A stretch of 64,000 nt of DNA from Sacculina carcini. Its lineage: Eukaryota; Arthropoda; Thecostraca; Sacculinidae. Shown in pieces: positions 20,041-31,745 of this stretch (positions are counted from its first letter, which is position 1; each line of letters starts with the position of its first letter). The stretch lies in assembly GCA_916048095.2 (NCBI GenBank), contig OU696596.1:5583195-5647194 (forward strand), in the 5' to 3' direction. Made by a program: the position numbers and the translations under genes. The notes below the pieces were generated by a model. It was not told the origin of the DNA. It was given only the letters and a program-made list of their open reading frames with translations, and did no database searches.

Positions 20041-22782
20041 CGCCCGTTGTGCGGAACAATGTATAAAAATATTGCAAATTAAAAAATAAATAAGGCAAAC
20101 TTATGAAAACCTTAATCAATTGAAAAGTCTAAATTTCAAAATTATAATGTTATTTTGACAAAATATTTTCACTCAGCCCGCCTCATATTTAAACCCGCCC
20201 GACGTGCGGATTAATTCAGAACTCGAACACCATCCGTTCTGGATCTTGAAGTCAAATCCATTGGTGTTGTGTATGGATGAAATCTACAGGAGACGTTCTA
20301 TTGTCTATAGTTGCTGCCCGCGGAGCATTTTTATTTAAAAAAAACTTTTTTCAAATGAACCATTTGAAAAAATGAACTAAAAAACACTTTTTTAAACCCA
20401 ACCGTCGTGCGGAACAATTCATGCAATAAAATTCATATAAAATCCATAAAATATAATTAATACAAATTGAAAAGCAAAAATTAACCTATAAATATCTTAA
20501 CCAATATAAAAGTCAAAATGTGAATATTTTTGTATTTATTTTGACAAATATTATCCCTCAACCCGCCTGATATATAATTCTGCCCGTCGTGTGGTATAAT
20601 TCAGAACACAAACACGAAACAAACAATGAAAGATGATGAAATCTTTTCATCAGAATGCTTCCAAACTATATTTATTACTTAACATCATTCCCCAACATCA
20701 TTTGCTTAAGTACTATTTTACTTTTTACTTTCTAGCGTTAAAACCCGCCCGTTGTGCGGAGGAATTCATAAAATGGAATTAATACTCATAAAAATTCATA
20801 TTCATAAAAAATATTCCAAATTAAAAAAGAAAATAAAAACTCATAAGTGTCTTACTCAATAGAAAAGTCCAAGTGTGAATATTTATATTTTTATTTTTAA
20901 ATAATATTTTCCCTCAACCCGCCTCATATATAAACCCACCCATTGTGCGGAATAATTCAGAACACAAACACGTAACAAACAATGAAAGTTTTAGCATGTA
21001 AACCCGCCCGTCGTGCGAAACAGTTCATACTATTAAATTTGTATTCAATTCATAAGAGAAAAGGAAAATGAATTAAAAAAGAGTGGAGTAAACCCATAAA
21101 AAGTCTAAAATTTTATATTTTCATATTTATTTTCACAAAATATTTCGCCTAAACCGCCACATATTTATACATGCCCGTCGTGCTGAATAATTCAGAACTC
21201 AGACACGAAACAATGAAAAATGACTACACTTTTTCATCATAATGTTTCCAAAATATTTATATAAATTGACATCACCGTCTAGCATTGTAACCCGCCAGTT
21301 GTGCGGAGCAATTCATATTTGAAATTCATTATGAAATTCATATTTAATTCATAAACATATTGCAAATTAAACCCATAAAAAACCCATAAAAAAGTCTAAA
21401 TTTCTATATTTTCACCTTTATTTTCACAAAATAGTTTGCCTAAACCGCCCATATTTATACATGCCCGTCGTGCTGAATAATTGAGAACTCAGACACCAAA
21501 CAATGAAAAATGACTTCACTTTTTCTTCATAATGTTTCCAAAATATATTTATAACTTAACATCACCGTCTAGCATTGAAACCCGCCAGTTGTGCGGAGCA
21601 ATTCATAAAATGAAATTCATATTTAATTCATGAACATATTGCAAATTAAAAAAGAAAACAGATGTACTCAATTGAAAAGTCTAAATTTAATTATCTTTTT
21701 TTTATTTTGACAACCTATTTTCCTTTACCCCGCCTCATATTGGAACCCGCCCGTGCTCAACAATTCATAAAATAAAATGCATATTCAATCCATAGAATAA
21801 ACTGTATAAAAATTAAAAAGCAAAAAATTTAACCTGTAATTACGTTCACCAATAAAAACTCTAAATGTGAATATTTTAATTATAAATTTGACAAAATATT
21901 ATCCCTTAATCCACCTCATATTTAAACCTACCCGTCGTGCGGAATAATTCAGAACACTAGCACGTACAAAACAATGAAAATTCTAGCAGGTAAACCCGCC
22001 CGTCGTGCGAAACAGTTCATACTATTAAATTTGTATTCAATTCATAAGAGAAAATAATTATGAATTAATAAAGAGAAGAGTAAACCCAAAAAAATCCTAT
22101 TTAAACCTGCCCGTCGTGCTGAATAATTCAGAACTCTGACACAAAACAATGAAAAATGACTAATATTTTTATTATAATTTTTTCAAAATATATTTATAAC
22201 TCAACATCACCATCTAGCATTAAAACCCGCCCTTTGTGCAGAACAATAAATAAAGTAAAATGAATATTGAATTAATAAAAAATGATTAGAAATTAAAAAA
22301 GAAAAAGTAAACCCATAAAAAGTCTTAACCAACAGAAAAGTCTAAATGTGAATGTTTTTATTTTAGATGTGGCAAAATATTTTCTCTCGAACTGCCTCGT
22401 ATTCAAACCCGCCCGTCGTGCGGAACTATAAATAGAATATAATGAATCAAAAAGCAAAAAGTTTATCCAATAGAAAAATATAAATTTGTTAATTCTTGTT
22501 TTAATTATTGACGAAGTTTTTTTCCTCAACACTTCTCAAGTTCACACCCATCCTTCGTGTGTAGTAATTCAGAAGTGTAACACTATCAAAACAATGAAAC
22601 CTCCTGTCATCTCTATAATTCCAGATTTATGCGTCCGCTAAAACAGCATATTCATATAGTTGACATTGCATGATATTACAACCCATATCATTATGCAACT
22701 TAAGCTTATGCAACTTTAAATTAAACCAATCAAATTATACAGTAAAATTCAGTAGTTAACTTTGTTCCCAGTAGTATTTTAC
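20041..22782 (+). repeat. Alternating A/B array (GC-rich 18-mers in AT-rich DNA)
   Basis: About twenty copies of CCCGCCCGT(C/T)GTGCGGAA occur at spacings of roughly 65-200 bp. A sites are followed by (C/A)AATTCATA, B sites by TAATTCAGAAC then an A/C-rich stretch. Clear positions include A 20041, 20398, 20744, 21001, 21290, 21581, 21995 and B 20196, 20581, 20935, 21172, 21462, 21930, 22108. Spacers decay while the GC core stays. A close inverted copy lies at 40.15-42.13 kb. Confidence 0.85.
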
Positions 22783-23934
22783 CCGCCCGTCGGGCGAAAC
22801 AATTAATGTGTAAATATTGAGGACAATAAAGCTTTTCTATTCAGTATGATTAATTAATTAAGCTGTACCCAATAAAACCACACCATCCATGCTTGGAGCT
22901 AATATGATGCATTCTTAATTGTGATTGGGCTTCAGTGAAATTTAATCGGTGAAATATTCCTGTGTAATCGCAAGTGCGCATAATAGCAGTCAGATTGATA
23001 ATATGTGCTTTTGACTTTACACCGCCGTAACTTCCTTCAGATACACTTTGGAAAATTAAAAATTATACCGTATTGTAGAAAAAAAATTTCTAGCACGATG
23101 GTATAATTTATTTTTATGTGTAACACATAGTTACTGAGAAATAGTAGAAAAATATATTAATTTTAGTCGTCCGGTGTTCAAGTGTAATTTTGGATGTATT
23201 TGAGAATTTCGCCACTTTTTCACGTTTTATGTATCATTTGTGGGTATAAATTATAACCTATCTTGTAGAACACACAATTATCTACACAATAGTATAATTT
23301 TTATAGCTGTACCATTTTTGGTTTATGAGAAATAGATAGCGGAATATTGACCAAAATATTCACGTTTTTGTGTGCTAATTTTGCCTTTTTGACTTTGTCA
23401 TTTACACTTCACACCACCGTAACTGTTTTTAATACACATTGGAAAATTGAAAATTATACCGTGTTGTAGCAAACAAAATTCCCAGCATGATGGTATTATG
23501 TATTTAGATGTGTGATAATTAGTTTTTGAGAAATAAATAAAAAAATATAGAAAATCGGACGCGTGGAGTTTAAATATAATTTTGAATGTAGATTGAATTT
23601 TTTTCCATTTTACATGTTTTTTATTTAATTTTTGGGTATAAATTATAATTCGTTGAGTAGAACAGAAAACTTTCTACACAGTGGTATAATTTGTATAGTT
23701 GTACCATTGCTGGTTTAGGAGAAGTAGTTTTCAGAAAATTGACCAAAATTTTCGAATTTTTCAGGGTTCATTTTGTCTTTTCACCGCTATAACTTTTTTT
23801 GATTTCATTTATTAAATTTGAAATATAATTTTAAGTGTATACAAGAAAATTTCCAACATGATGGTATAAATTTTTAGCGAGTACGCCAAGTGATGGCCGA
23901 GTAGCAGCTGATAGCAAATGGACCAAGGAGGGTG
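22783..23934 (+). repeat. C segment and five ~190-bp palindromic modules
   Basis: After the C motif (CCCGCCCGTCGGGCGAAAC) come modules whose palindromes start at ~23062, 23250, 23453, 23642 and 23825, a spacing of 183-203 bp. For example, ATTATACC at 23062-23069 pairs with GGTATAAT at 23100-23107, and TGTAGA at 23264 pairs with TCTACA at 23281. Confidence 0.85.
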
Positions 23935-23947
23935 GGACACACACAAA

Positions 23948-24028
<81 letters not shown>

Positions 24029-24050
24029 GATCTCTTTTATATATATAGAC
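23935..24050. repeat. Long (AC)n in fixed flanks
   Basis: About 85 bp of AC lies between GGACCAAGGAGGGTGGGAC and AGAGGATCTCTTTTATATAT, then AGACTAGCATT. Confidence 0.95.
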
Positions 24051-26080
24051 TAGCATTAAAACCCGCCCGTTGTGCGGAAGAATTCATACTATTAAATTTG
24101 TATTAAATTCATAAGAGAAAAGGAATATGAATTTAAAAAGAGTGGAGTAAACCCATAACAAAGTCTAAATTTCTTTATATTAATATTTATTTTTATACTA
24201 GTTTGCCTAAACCGCCTCATATTTAAACCTGCCCGTCGTGCTGAATAATCCAGAACTCAGACACGGAAAAATGAAAAATGACTACACTCTTTCATCATAA
24301 TGTTTCCAAAATATATTGATAACTTAACATCACCGTCTAGCATTGAAACCCGCCCGTCGTGCTGAGCAATTCATGGAACAAAATTAATATTGAATTAATA
24401 ATAGAAGAGATACAAATTATAAAGAAAAAAGTAACCCCATTAAAAGTCTGATCTAATAGAAAAGTATAAAGGTGAATATTTTTATTTATATTTGGACAAA
24501 ATATTTCCCTCAAGTAGCATCATATTTAAGCCTGCCCGTCGTACGGAAATATTCAGAACTCAAACACGACATAAATAAAAATGATGAAAAATGAAACATT
24601 TTCATCAGAATGTTTGCAAAATATATTTATAACTTAACATAATTCCCCAACATCATTTGCACATGTACTATTATACTTTTACCAGTATAATATTAACTGC
24701 CAAAAATGCATATGCATACATTCATATACATTTATATACATACATTATATTCCGCATTCATATTAAACCCAATATAACCTGACGCAATCCTACCAAACCC
24801 AACCCAACCATCCCATCTTATCTTATATCATCTCATCCCCTCTTAGTATCAATCACGCGGCCAATAATGTTCTCGCAGCCCGCCAATATAATATAGAAAC
24901 CAAACTGTAATACAGATTAATTCACATTTATTGTATAATGCGATTTAATTATATATTATTTAATTTAAGTTCTCATATAGCATTAAAATCCGCCCGTTGT
25001 GCGGAGGAATTCATAAAATGAAATTCATATTTATAAAAATTGATATTGATAAAAATATTACAAATTAAAGAAGAAAAAAATGTAAACTCATAAGTGTCTT
25101 ACTCAATAGAAAAGTCCAAATGTGAATCTTTTTATATAAATTTTGACAAAATATTCCCCCTCCACCCGCCTCATATTTAAACCTGCCCGTCGTAAGGAAT
25201 AATTCAGAGCACAAACACGTAACAAACAAAAAAATTCTAGCATGTAAACCCGCCCATCGTGCGAAACAATTAATGCTATTAAATTTGCACTCAATTCATA
25301 AGAGAAAAAGAATATGAATTAAAAATGAATAGAGTAAACCCATAAAAAGTTTAAATTTCTATATTTGTATATTTATTTTAACGAAATAGTTTGACAAACC
25401 ATCTCATGTTTAAATTTATTTAAACCTGCCCGTCGTGCTGAATAATTCAGAACTTAAACACGAAACAATGAAAAATGACTAAACTTTTTTATCATAATGT
25501 TTCCAAAATATATTTATACCTTAACATCACCATCTAGCATTGAAACCCGCCCATTGTGCCGAACAATTAATATAGTAAAATAAATATTGAATTCATAAAG
25601 GAAAACGAATACGAATATATAAAAAATAAATAAATAAAAAGTATTAATCAATAGAAAAGTCTAAATATGAATGTGTTATTTTACACGTGGCAACATATTT
25701 TCTATCGATCATCCTCGTATTCCCTCCAGCCACCCGCCCGCCGTGCGCAACGATTAATAAAATATAATAAATATAAAGGCAAAAAGCTTAACCAATAAAA
25801 AAATATAAGTTTGTAAATTCCTATTTTAATTGTTTCTCTTCAACACCTCAAATTCAAAGCCGTCCTTCGTATGTAGCACTATCAACACAATGAAACTTTC
25901 TGTCATCTCTATAATTCCAGGTGAATGCTTCCGCTAAAACAGCATATGCATATAGTTGGCATTGCATGATATTGCAGCCCATATCCTTGTGCAGCTTAAG
26001 CTTATGCAGCTTGAAATTAAGCCAATTAAATTAGACAGTAAAATTCAGTAGTTTACTTTGTTCCCTGTAGCATTTTACCC
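24051..26080 (+). repeat. Second alternating A/B array
   Basis: It has the same grammar as 20.0-22.8 kb: A-type sites near 24061, 24990, 25248 and 25545, B-type sites near 24230, 24533, 25182 and 25428, and a C motif at ~26077 (CCCGCCCGTCGTGCGGAACC). A short AAACCCAACCCAACC run lies at ~24795. Confidence 0.8.
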
Positions 26081-26586
26081 GCCCGTCGTGCGGAACCATT
26101 CGTGTGTAAATATTGAGGACAATATAGCCTTTCTATTCAGTAGAGTGTAGCATTAATTAACTGTACGCAATAAAACCACACTATCAATGCTTGGAGCTAA
26201 TATGATGCATTGTAAATTGTGATTGGGCTTCATTGAAATTAAATCCTTGTATATTCATGTGTAATCGCAAGTGCGCATAATAGCTGTCAAATTGGCAACA
26301 TGACATTTTGATTTTACACCGCCGTTTCTTCCTTCAGATACGCTTTGGAAAATTACAAATTATACCGTATTGTAGAAAACATGATTTCTAGCACGATGGT
26401 ATAATTAATTTTAACGTGTGACAAATAGTTACTGAGAAATAGGTAGAAAAATGAATAAACTTTAGTCGCCCGGTGTTAAAGTGTAATTTTGGATGTAGTT
26501 GAGAATTCGGCCAATTTTACACGTTTTTTGTATCATTTGTGGGTATAACTTATAGCTTATCTTGTAGAACACAACATTATCTACAC
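26081..26586 (+). repeat. C segment and truncated module, cut by the hAT element
   Basis: It follows the family order to AACATTATCTACAC and then stops at the hAT terminus. The expected continuation AATAGTATAATTTTTATAGC is absent here. Confidence 0.85.
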
Positions 26587-29462
26587 CAGGGGTGGGCAAC
26601 CTCCGGCCCGCGGGCCACATCCGGCCCACGAAGGCTTAGCATCCGGCGCGCCACCCTGCTATGCTTTATCATTGCAATCCGGCCCGCAGACTTCCCACTA
26701 AAAGTAGAAAAGAAATTCCAATAAATCTCAAGATTTCCGAAAAAAACATTGTTGAACTACTTTACATTTCATTATTATTGTTATTGTCTGTAGTTTCACA
26801 AATTAAATGCGCGTTTGTTTCTTGTCACTGCTGGAGCAGGGTTGGCTTGATGTTGGTGTTCGATGTGATGTGCTTCTGGCAGAATGGAGCGATTTGATTG
26901 GCTGAGAGATCGTTCGATTATGACGTGTGTGCATATGCATGTCTGTGTGCGGCATTGTGACAAGAGTCTGATTAGCATTTACCGGCATTGTCGTGAGCTG
27001 ATTAGTGGAGTTGTTTGCTTTGTGGGCTTGCAGAGTTGTGGCGTTTTGATTGGTGTATTGAATTTTGTACTTAATTACTTGTTCTGTACTGTTATCGTTA
27101 GCACTCATTTATTATTTTTGATGTGAGTCTGTTGTTTATAGGAGTACCTTATACCTATCAATAGAAATCTATGTTAACGAATAAATCAGTAGTTCGTTGG
27201 TAGGGTATTGAATAGCGAAATCTATTGTTGAGATGAATCGCATTGGTAAATTAGTTTCCCATCCACAAAAGCCACCGTCATAGTTTTTTACATTTATGTA
27301 GAGTGGAAAATATCAGTCTTTGGTGTTTTGTGGTGTTCATTGCTCAGCAGTTATTTGCGTGTTGATGAAATATAGATATGGTAGTGTATTTGGCTATTTT
27401 GTCTCACTTTTTTTGTAACGTGAAATGATGTTTTTGTGTATGCTTAATTCTCTTTCTTTTTAGCTCATCATGTCAGCGACCCAGTGCGTTAAGAAGAGGA
27501 AAGTTGACCTCGAGCGTCGGATTTTCAACCCTGAGTGGGAGAAGTATTTTTTCATCGAGCGCTTTGGACAGGCCCAGTGCCTCATATGCTTGAAGACTTT
27601 GGCTGTCCTAAAAGAGTACAACGTGCGTCGCCACTGGGAGGCAGAGCACCGCTCGTCAAACTTCGCATCGATGTCTGTCACCGAAAGGAAGGACGCCATC
27701 GTTAGACTACCAGGCAACTTGGAGAAACAATCATCGCTCTGCCGCAAACAGAATGCTGAAGCTGAAAAGGTGACCCGCGCCAGTTATGAAGTCTCCCGCA
27801 TCCTTGCTCGCCGAATGAAGCCATTCACAGATGGGGATTTCATCAAGGAATGCCTCCTCGCTGTAGTGGACTCTGTCTGTCCAGAGCAGCGTTCCGTCTT
27901 TGATAACGTGAGCCTTTCGTCCCGCACCGCTCGTCGCCGCATCGAGGATATGTCGGACAACGTGCACGACTCACTCAAAACACGCAGCTCGAATTTCGTC
28001 GCCTTTTCTCTCGCTCTGGATGAGAGCACCGACACAAAGGACACGGCCCAGCTGTCCATTTTCATTCGCGGCGTCACTGCTGACCTTCAAGTATGTGAGG
28101 AATTCCTGCAGCTTGTCCCGCTACGCAACACCACCACTGGGCAAGACATCTGCGAAGCCGTGCTTTTGTGTGTTGATCAGCACTCTTTGGACCTCTCCCG
28201 TCTTGTATGTGTGACGACCGACGGTGCCCCGGCGATGGTTGGTGAGAAGAAGGGCGCTGCTTCGCTGCTAGTGCGTCACTGTGAAGCTGCCGGATACACT
28301 CAGCCCATTAACAAGATGCACTGCATCATCCACCAAGAGTCCCTGTGCGCTAAGTCTGCCAACCTCGTTGGTGTCATGTCTGTTGTGGTGAAAGTCGTCA
28401 ACTCCATCCTCTCCCGCAGCCTTAACCATCGTCAGTTCCAGGCACTGATAGACGAGGTGAATACGCACTACAACGACCTGCTCTACTTCTGTGAGGTACG
28501 CTGGCTGAGTCGTGGGGCCATGCTGTCTCGGGTGTGCGACCTTCAGCAGGAGATTGCCATATTTTTACGCCAGAAGAACCTTCCCCACGCTGATCAATTC
28601 TCTGATCCGCGGTGACTAGCTCGCCTGGCCCTGCTCACTGACATCACGGCGCACCTGAACACCCTCAACATGAAGCTGCAAGGCAAAGATATTCTCGTGA
28701 CAGACATGTACGCGCACATTACTGCCTTTGAGGTTAAACTGCGCTTGTGGGAGGCTGAATTGGCTTCTGGTCAGTTCGTGCACTTTCCTCGCCTTGCTGC
28801 ATGTGCCGCTGACGATGTGGACCTGAACACATGCGTTAGTGTCGTCAGCACTCTACGTGACGAATTCGCTTCCCGTTTTACAGGAGTCAGGGTGCTGGCT
28901 GCCGACTTCAAGCTTTTCACTGCTCCATTCGACTTTCCCGTGGAAGACGCCCCTGCCTCCCTGCAGATGGAGTTGGTGGAGCTACAATGCAATGATGAAA
29001 TGAAGGCGAAATTCCGCATTTCTTCTCCGCTGCCTTTCTTCCGTGACATTGTTCTCCCTACTAAAATTTTTCAAAAATACATTGCGCATGTCCACCGCAT
29101 TGTGGCCATTTTTGGCAGCACCTATTACTGTGAACAGCTCTTCTCAAAAATGACGTACACAAAGTCTCGCCTTCGCTCCCAACTCTCAGACCGCCATCTC
29201 AATGACATTCTTTTGTTGTCAACCTCAACCATCGAGCCAGACATGGAAATGCTTCTTCATGGCAAACAACACCAGCAATCTCATTGATTGTGTGTTTTGA
29301 TTGTGTTTGAGAAGTGTTTGAAACAACTTTTGTATAATTTATTCATATAATCAATGCATTATACAAAATATATTAATTCTTAGATTTTGTTTTCATTCCG
29401 GCCCGCGACTTCCTTCCAAGTGTCTTATCTGGCCCTCACTCTGAAAAGGTTGCCTGCCCCTG
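26587..29462 (+). mobile_element. hAT DNA transposon (Charlie/Buster-like), 2,876 bp
   Basis: The termini are CAGGGGTGGGCAACC (26587) and GGTTGCCTGCCCCTG (to 29462), 13 of 15 matching as inverted repeats. Subterminal CCGGCCCGC occurs near both ends. The transposase lies between. The flanking 8-mers, ATCTACAC (26579-26586) and ATTTAGAG (29463-29470), differ, yet each fits the hAT target preference nTnnnnAn. The left flank is modular repeat and the right flank is a LINE. Confidence 0.9.
27470..29287 (+). pseudogene. hAT transposase with one in-frame nonsense codon
   Basis: This is a cut-and-paste transposase of the group that gave rise to vertebrate GTF2IRD2/ZBED-like proteins. Residues 37-60 form a BED-type finger (Cys37, Cys40, His55, His60). 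ALDESTD at 182-188 carries the first catalytic Asp (184), VTTDGAPAM the second (251), followed by the hAT Cys/His motif MHCIIHQESL (284-293) and CEVRWLSRG. The C-terminal part (from 28670) ends in the hATC dimerisation motif YCEQLFSKMTYTKSRLRS. The two parts are one frame split by TGA at 28613-28615, after SDPR, where a Trp would be expected; no frameshift is seen. The total is ~605 codons, a usual length. Apart from this codon the copy looks intact, so it is young or the stop is a base error. Confidence 0.85.
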
Positions 29463-30672
29463 ATTTAGAGGATTGAATTACGGCGTTCAGTTCGGTTGTG
29501 GTGAAGGGTTGACTTATGCAGTAAAGAGCAGAGGGACTTATATAGTATCGGATGGTTATTGTACTCCTGTGCTGTTGTGTGCGCCATTGCACGGTGCCAG
29601 GTGTAGTTTTGGTGATGTTAGATATGTGGCTGCCCATGATGTCCACAATCTGTATCTGGTCGGTGCAAATCGAGTCATTTATTAATAAGGAGGGGTAACG
29701 GGGGGCGGGGTTTATCCTCTTCAAGTTTCGGACTAGGTACCACAATTTAATTATCGGGGTGCTTAAGCTGATGCTTGTGAGGAGATATCCCCAGTTGTCC
29801 CTTTTCGCTTGGCGAATGACTGCGGGCTGCTGCTTTTGCCTTTTTGTAATTTACAAAGTTAACAGTAGTGCGATTGTTTTGGAATTTGCGAAGGGTCTGT
29901 TTTCTTTTGCTTATAACAGCTTGGCATGATGTGTTCCACCAAGGGCAGCGTCGTGCGCGGGTTAATCCGCCTGTTGTGTGCGGTATAGAGTGCTGTGCAG
30001 CTGTGTTCATATGGTTCGTGATTTATGTGCAGATTATTGGAACATGGTCACTTCCATAAAAGTCCATCAGACATTTCCAGTAGAGAAAAGGAGTAAGGAA
30101 GGGCGAGCAAAGAGCGAGATCTAGGCGGCTCATTGATCCATCGTATTCGTTTATATGTATGGGAGAGTCGTCGTTTAGCGAATGGAGGTTGTAGTCCGTG
30201 ATAACTTTTTTTATGACCCTACCCCTTCGGTCAGTGTAAGGGTAGCTCCATTTAATATTTTTTCCGTTAAAATCCCCACAAAGGATGAAAGGGTGAGTGA
30301 AATTTGTTAAGACTGAGTCAAGTTCTATTGTATTGATATATTCGGATGGCGGGAGATAAATATTGCATATGATGAGTGTTTGATGATTTATTGTTAGCTG
30401 AAGTGCCTTACATTGAAGGTTTTGATTTATTTTCAATTCGCTGTGAGGGATAGTGTTCTTAATTAATATGCTGGTACCCCCCTTTCTTAGGGTGTCAGAA
30501 CCGAACTGGGAGTAGCTACTGTATAAGGAAGGATAATGTTTTGAGAAGTCTGTTGGAAGGAGATGAGTTTATTGAAGACATAGGATATGTGGGTAAAATT
30601 TTGCTATCATGTCGTGGAGTTCGCACCATTTATGGTGCAGCCCGAGACAGTTCCATTGAAGGATCAGGTTTT
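29463..30672 (-). pseudogene. Left-arm LINE ORF2: endonuclease, truncated
   Basis: ATG overlaps the ORF1 stop as ATGA. The frame soon hits TAA (30569-30571) at the position of the catalytic Glu (LCLQ-stop-THLL in place of QET). Downstream frames show CNIYLPPSEYINT, LCGDFNGKNIKWSY, DRRGRVI and YGSDHVPIICT (the SDH-equivalent DHVP). The pre-RT linker WWNTSCQAVISKRKQ follows, and the copy ends at the hAT junction before RT. The TAA is shared with the right arm. Confidence 0.8.
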
Positions 30673-31685
30673 GATTGATCATGACGGTGAGAGAAGGATT
30701 GTGACGATGTGGAAGAGGATGTTGGTGAGTTTTTCTGAGAATGTAGGCGGTGTTTTTTCCTTTTTTGGGAGTCTCTTGCTGTAAGGGGTTTTACTATCGT
30801 TTGATTGCTTGTGGGAGCTTGTGGTCGGTGTGGTCCCGTTGTTGTTTTTGTAGACCGATGACGTTTAATGAGTGGAAGAGCTGTTGGATTTTTCCTCATG
30901 CTGTTGATTATCAGCTAGTGATAGCTCAGAGTTGTCACTAGTGTTGTGCCATGTGAGCTCTTCTTCATAGAGGTTTCAACTGACGGCCATGTTGTGCCCG
31001 TCTTGGTGACTTGGTTGGCGACAACGTTCTTGACCAGGATGGTGAGGTCGGTCATCATTTCGGTGAGTGCGTGAACTTGTTTGGTGAAGGCGTCGATGGT
31101 GAACGGTTGCGGTTGTTGTGCAACCGTCTCAGCCATGGTGGGTATCTGCTTGTCATTGTCATTGTTGGTTCTCATGACTTCTTGTCGAGCTTCAGCATAC
31201 GAAATTTGGTTGCTGGTCTTCATCACAAGGATATTTTCTTCAGTGACGTATGCTGGACATGACCGGTCTGAGGCAGGGTGGTCGCCACCGCAGTTGGTGC
31301 AGTGAGGATCACACCTTCTTTCATGTTGCCTGCTGCCATAATTGATGCAGAGTCGGTCATTTTGGCAGACGTTTTCCGAGTGCCGGAGGCTGCCACATTT
31401 GCCGCAAGATGTTGGTTTGGGCACGTATTGATTGACAGGGTACTTGACGTACTGGTAATTCAGTGAACTTGGACAGATCGGTGTGCATAACGTGAGGAAC
31501 AGCAAGGGTGTTGATTTGCCGTTCTTCACGAACCGCTTCACCGATGTCACCCTGTGCTTTTCGAGCCAGGACAGTACTTCCTCCTCGGTCAGGTCTACCA
31601 TGTCTGGCGCATAGATGGAGCTCCTCGTTTGGTTGAGTCTTTCATGGAGATAGACTTTCTGAGGGACCGCGCCAAACTTTGTCAT
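30670..31685 (-). pseudogene. Left-arm LINE ORF1 (gag-like), frameshifted
   Basis: It starts MTKFGAVPQKVYLHERL and carries three knuckles, CGKCGSLRHSENVC, CINYGSRQHERRC and CTNCGGDHPASDRSC. The second has Tyr where the second Cys should be, exactly as in the right-arm copy. After ~240 codons the frame is lost near 30960 (ends LVTTLSYH at 30915), whereas the right-arm copy stays open to 336 codons. The protein would bind LINE RNA. The two copies are roughly 95% identical in protein by eye. Confidence 0.8.
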
Positions 31686-31745
31686 AGATAGAAGGTGTTT
31701 GGTTTGTTCTTCTGATACGGTGCGTATCAGGAGAGTTTCGTCCTG

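Larger units (their letters stand above)
29463..31745 (-). mobile_element. Jockey/I-like LINE, left-arm copy (3'-truncated)
   Basis: Read on the minus strand the element starts near 31745 inside the modular repeat, carries gag-like ORF1 and the start of ORF2, and is cut at 29463 by the hAT. It is the inverted counterpart of 47247-49530. A hairpin CTGATACG-GTG-CGTATCAG (31712-31730) lies in the 5' leader of both copies. Confidence 0.85.

Noticed and set aside
23918..24106. Open frames of Thr-His or Cys-Val repeats at each (AC)n tract
   Set aside because: They are translations of dinucleotide repeats and occur on both strands; none has a coding signal.
20041..26080. Short conserved motif at regular spacing resembling a CRISPR array
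   Set aside because: The spacing varies from ~65 to 200 bp, spacers are related to each other, copies occur in both orientations over 40 kb, and the genome is plainly eukaryotic.
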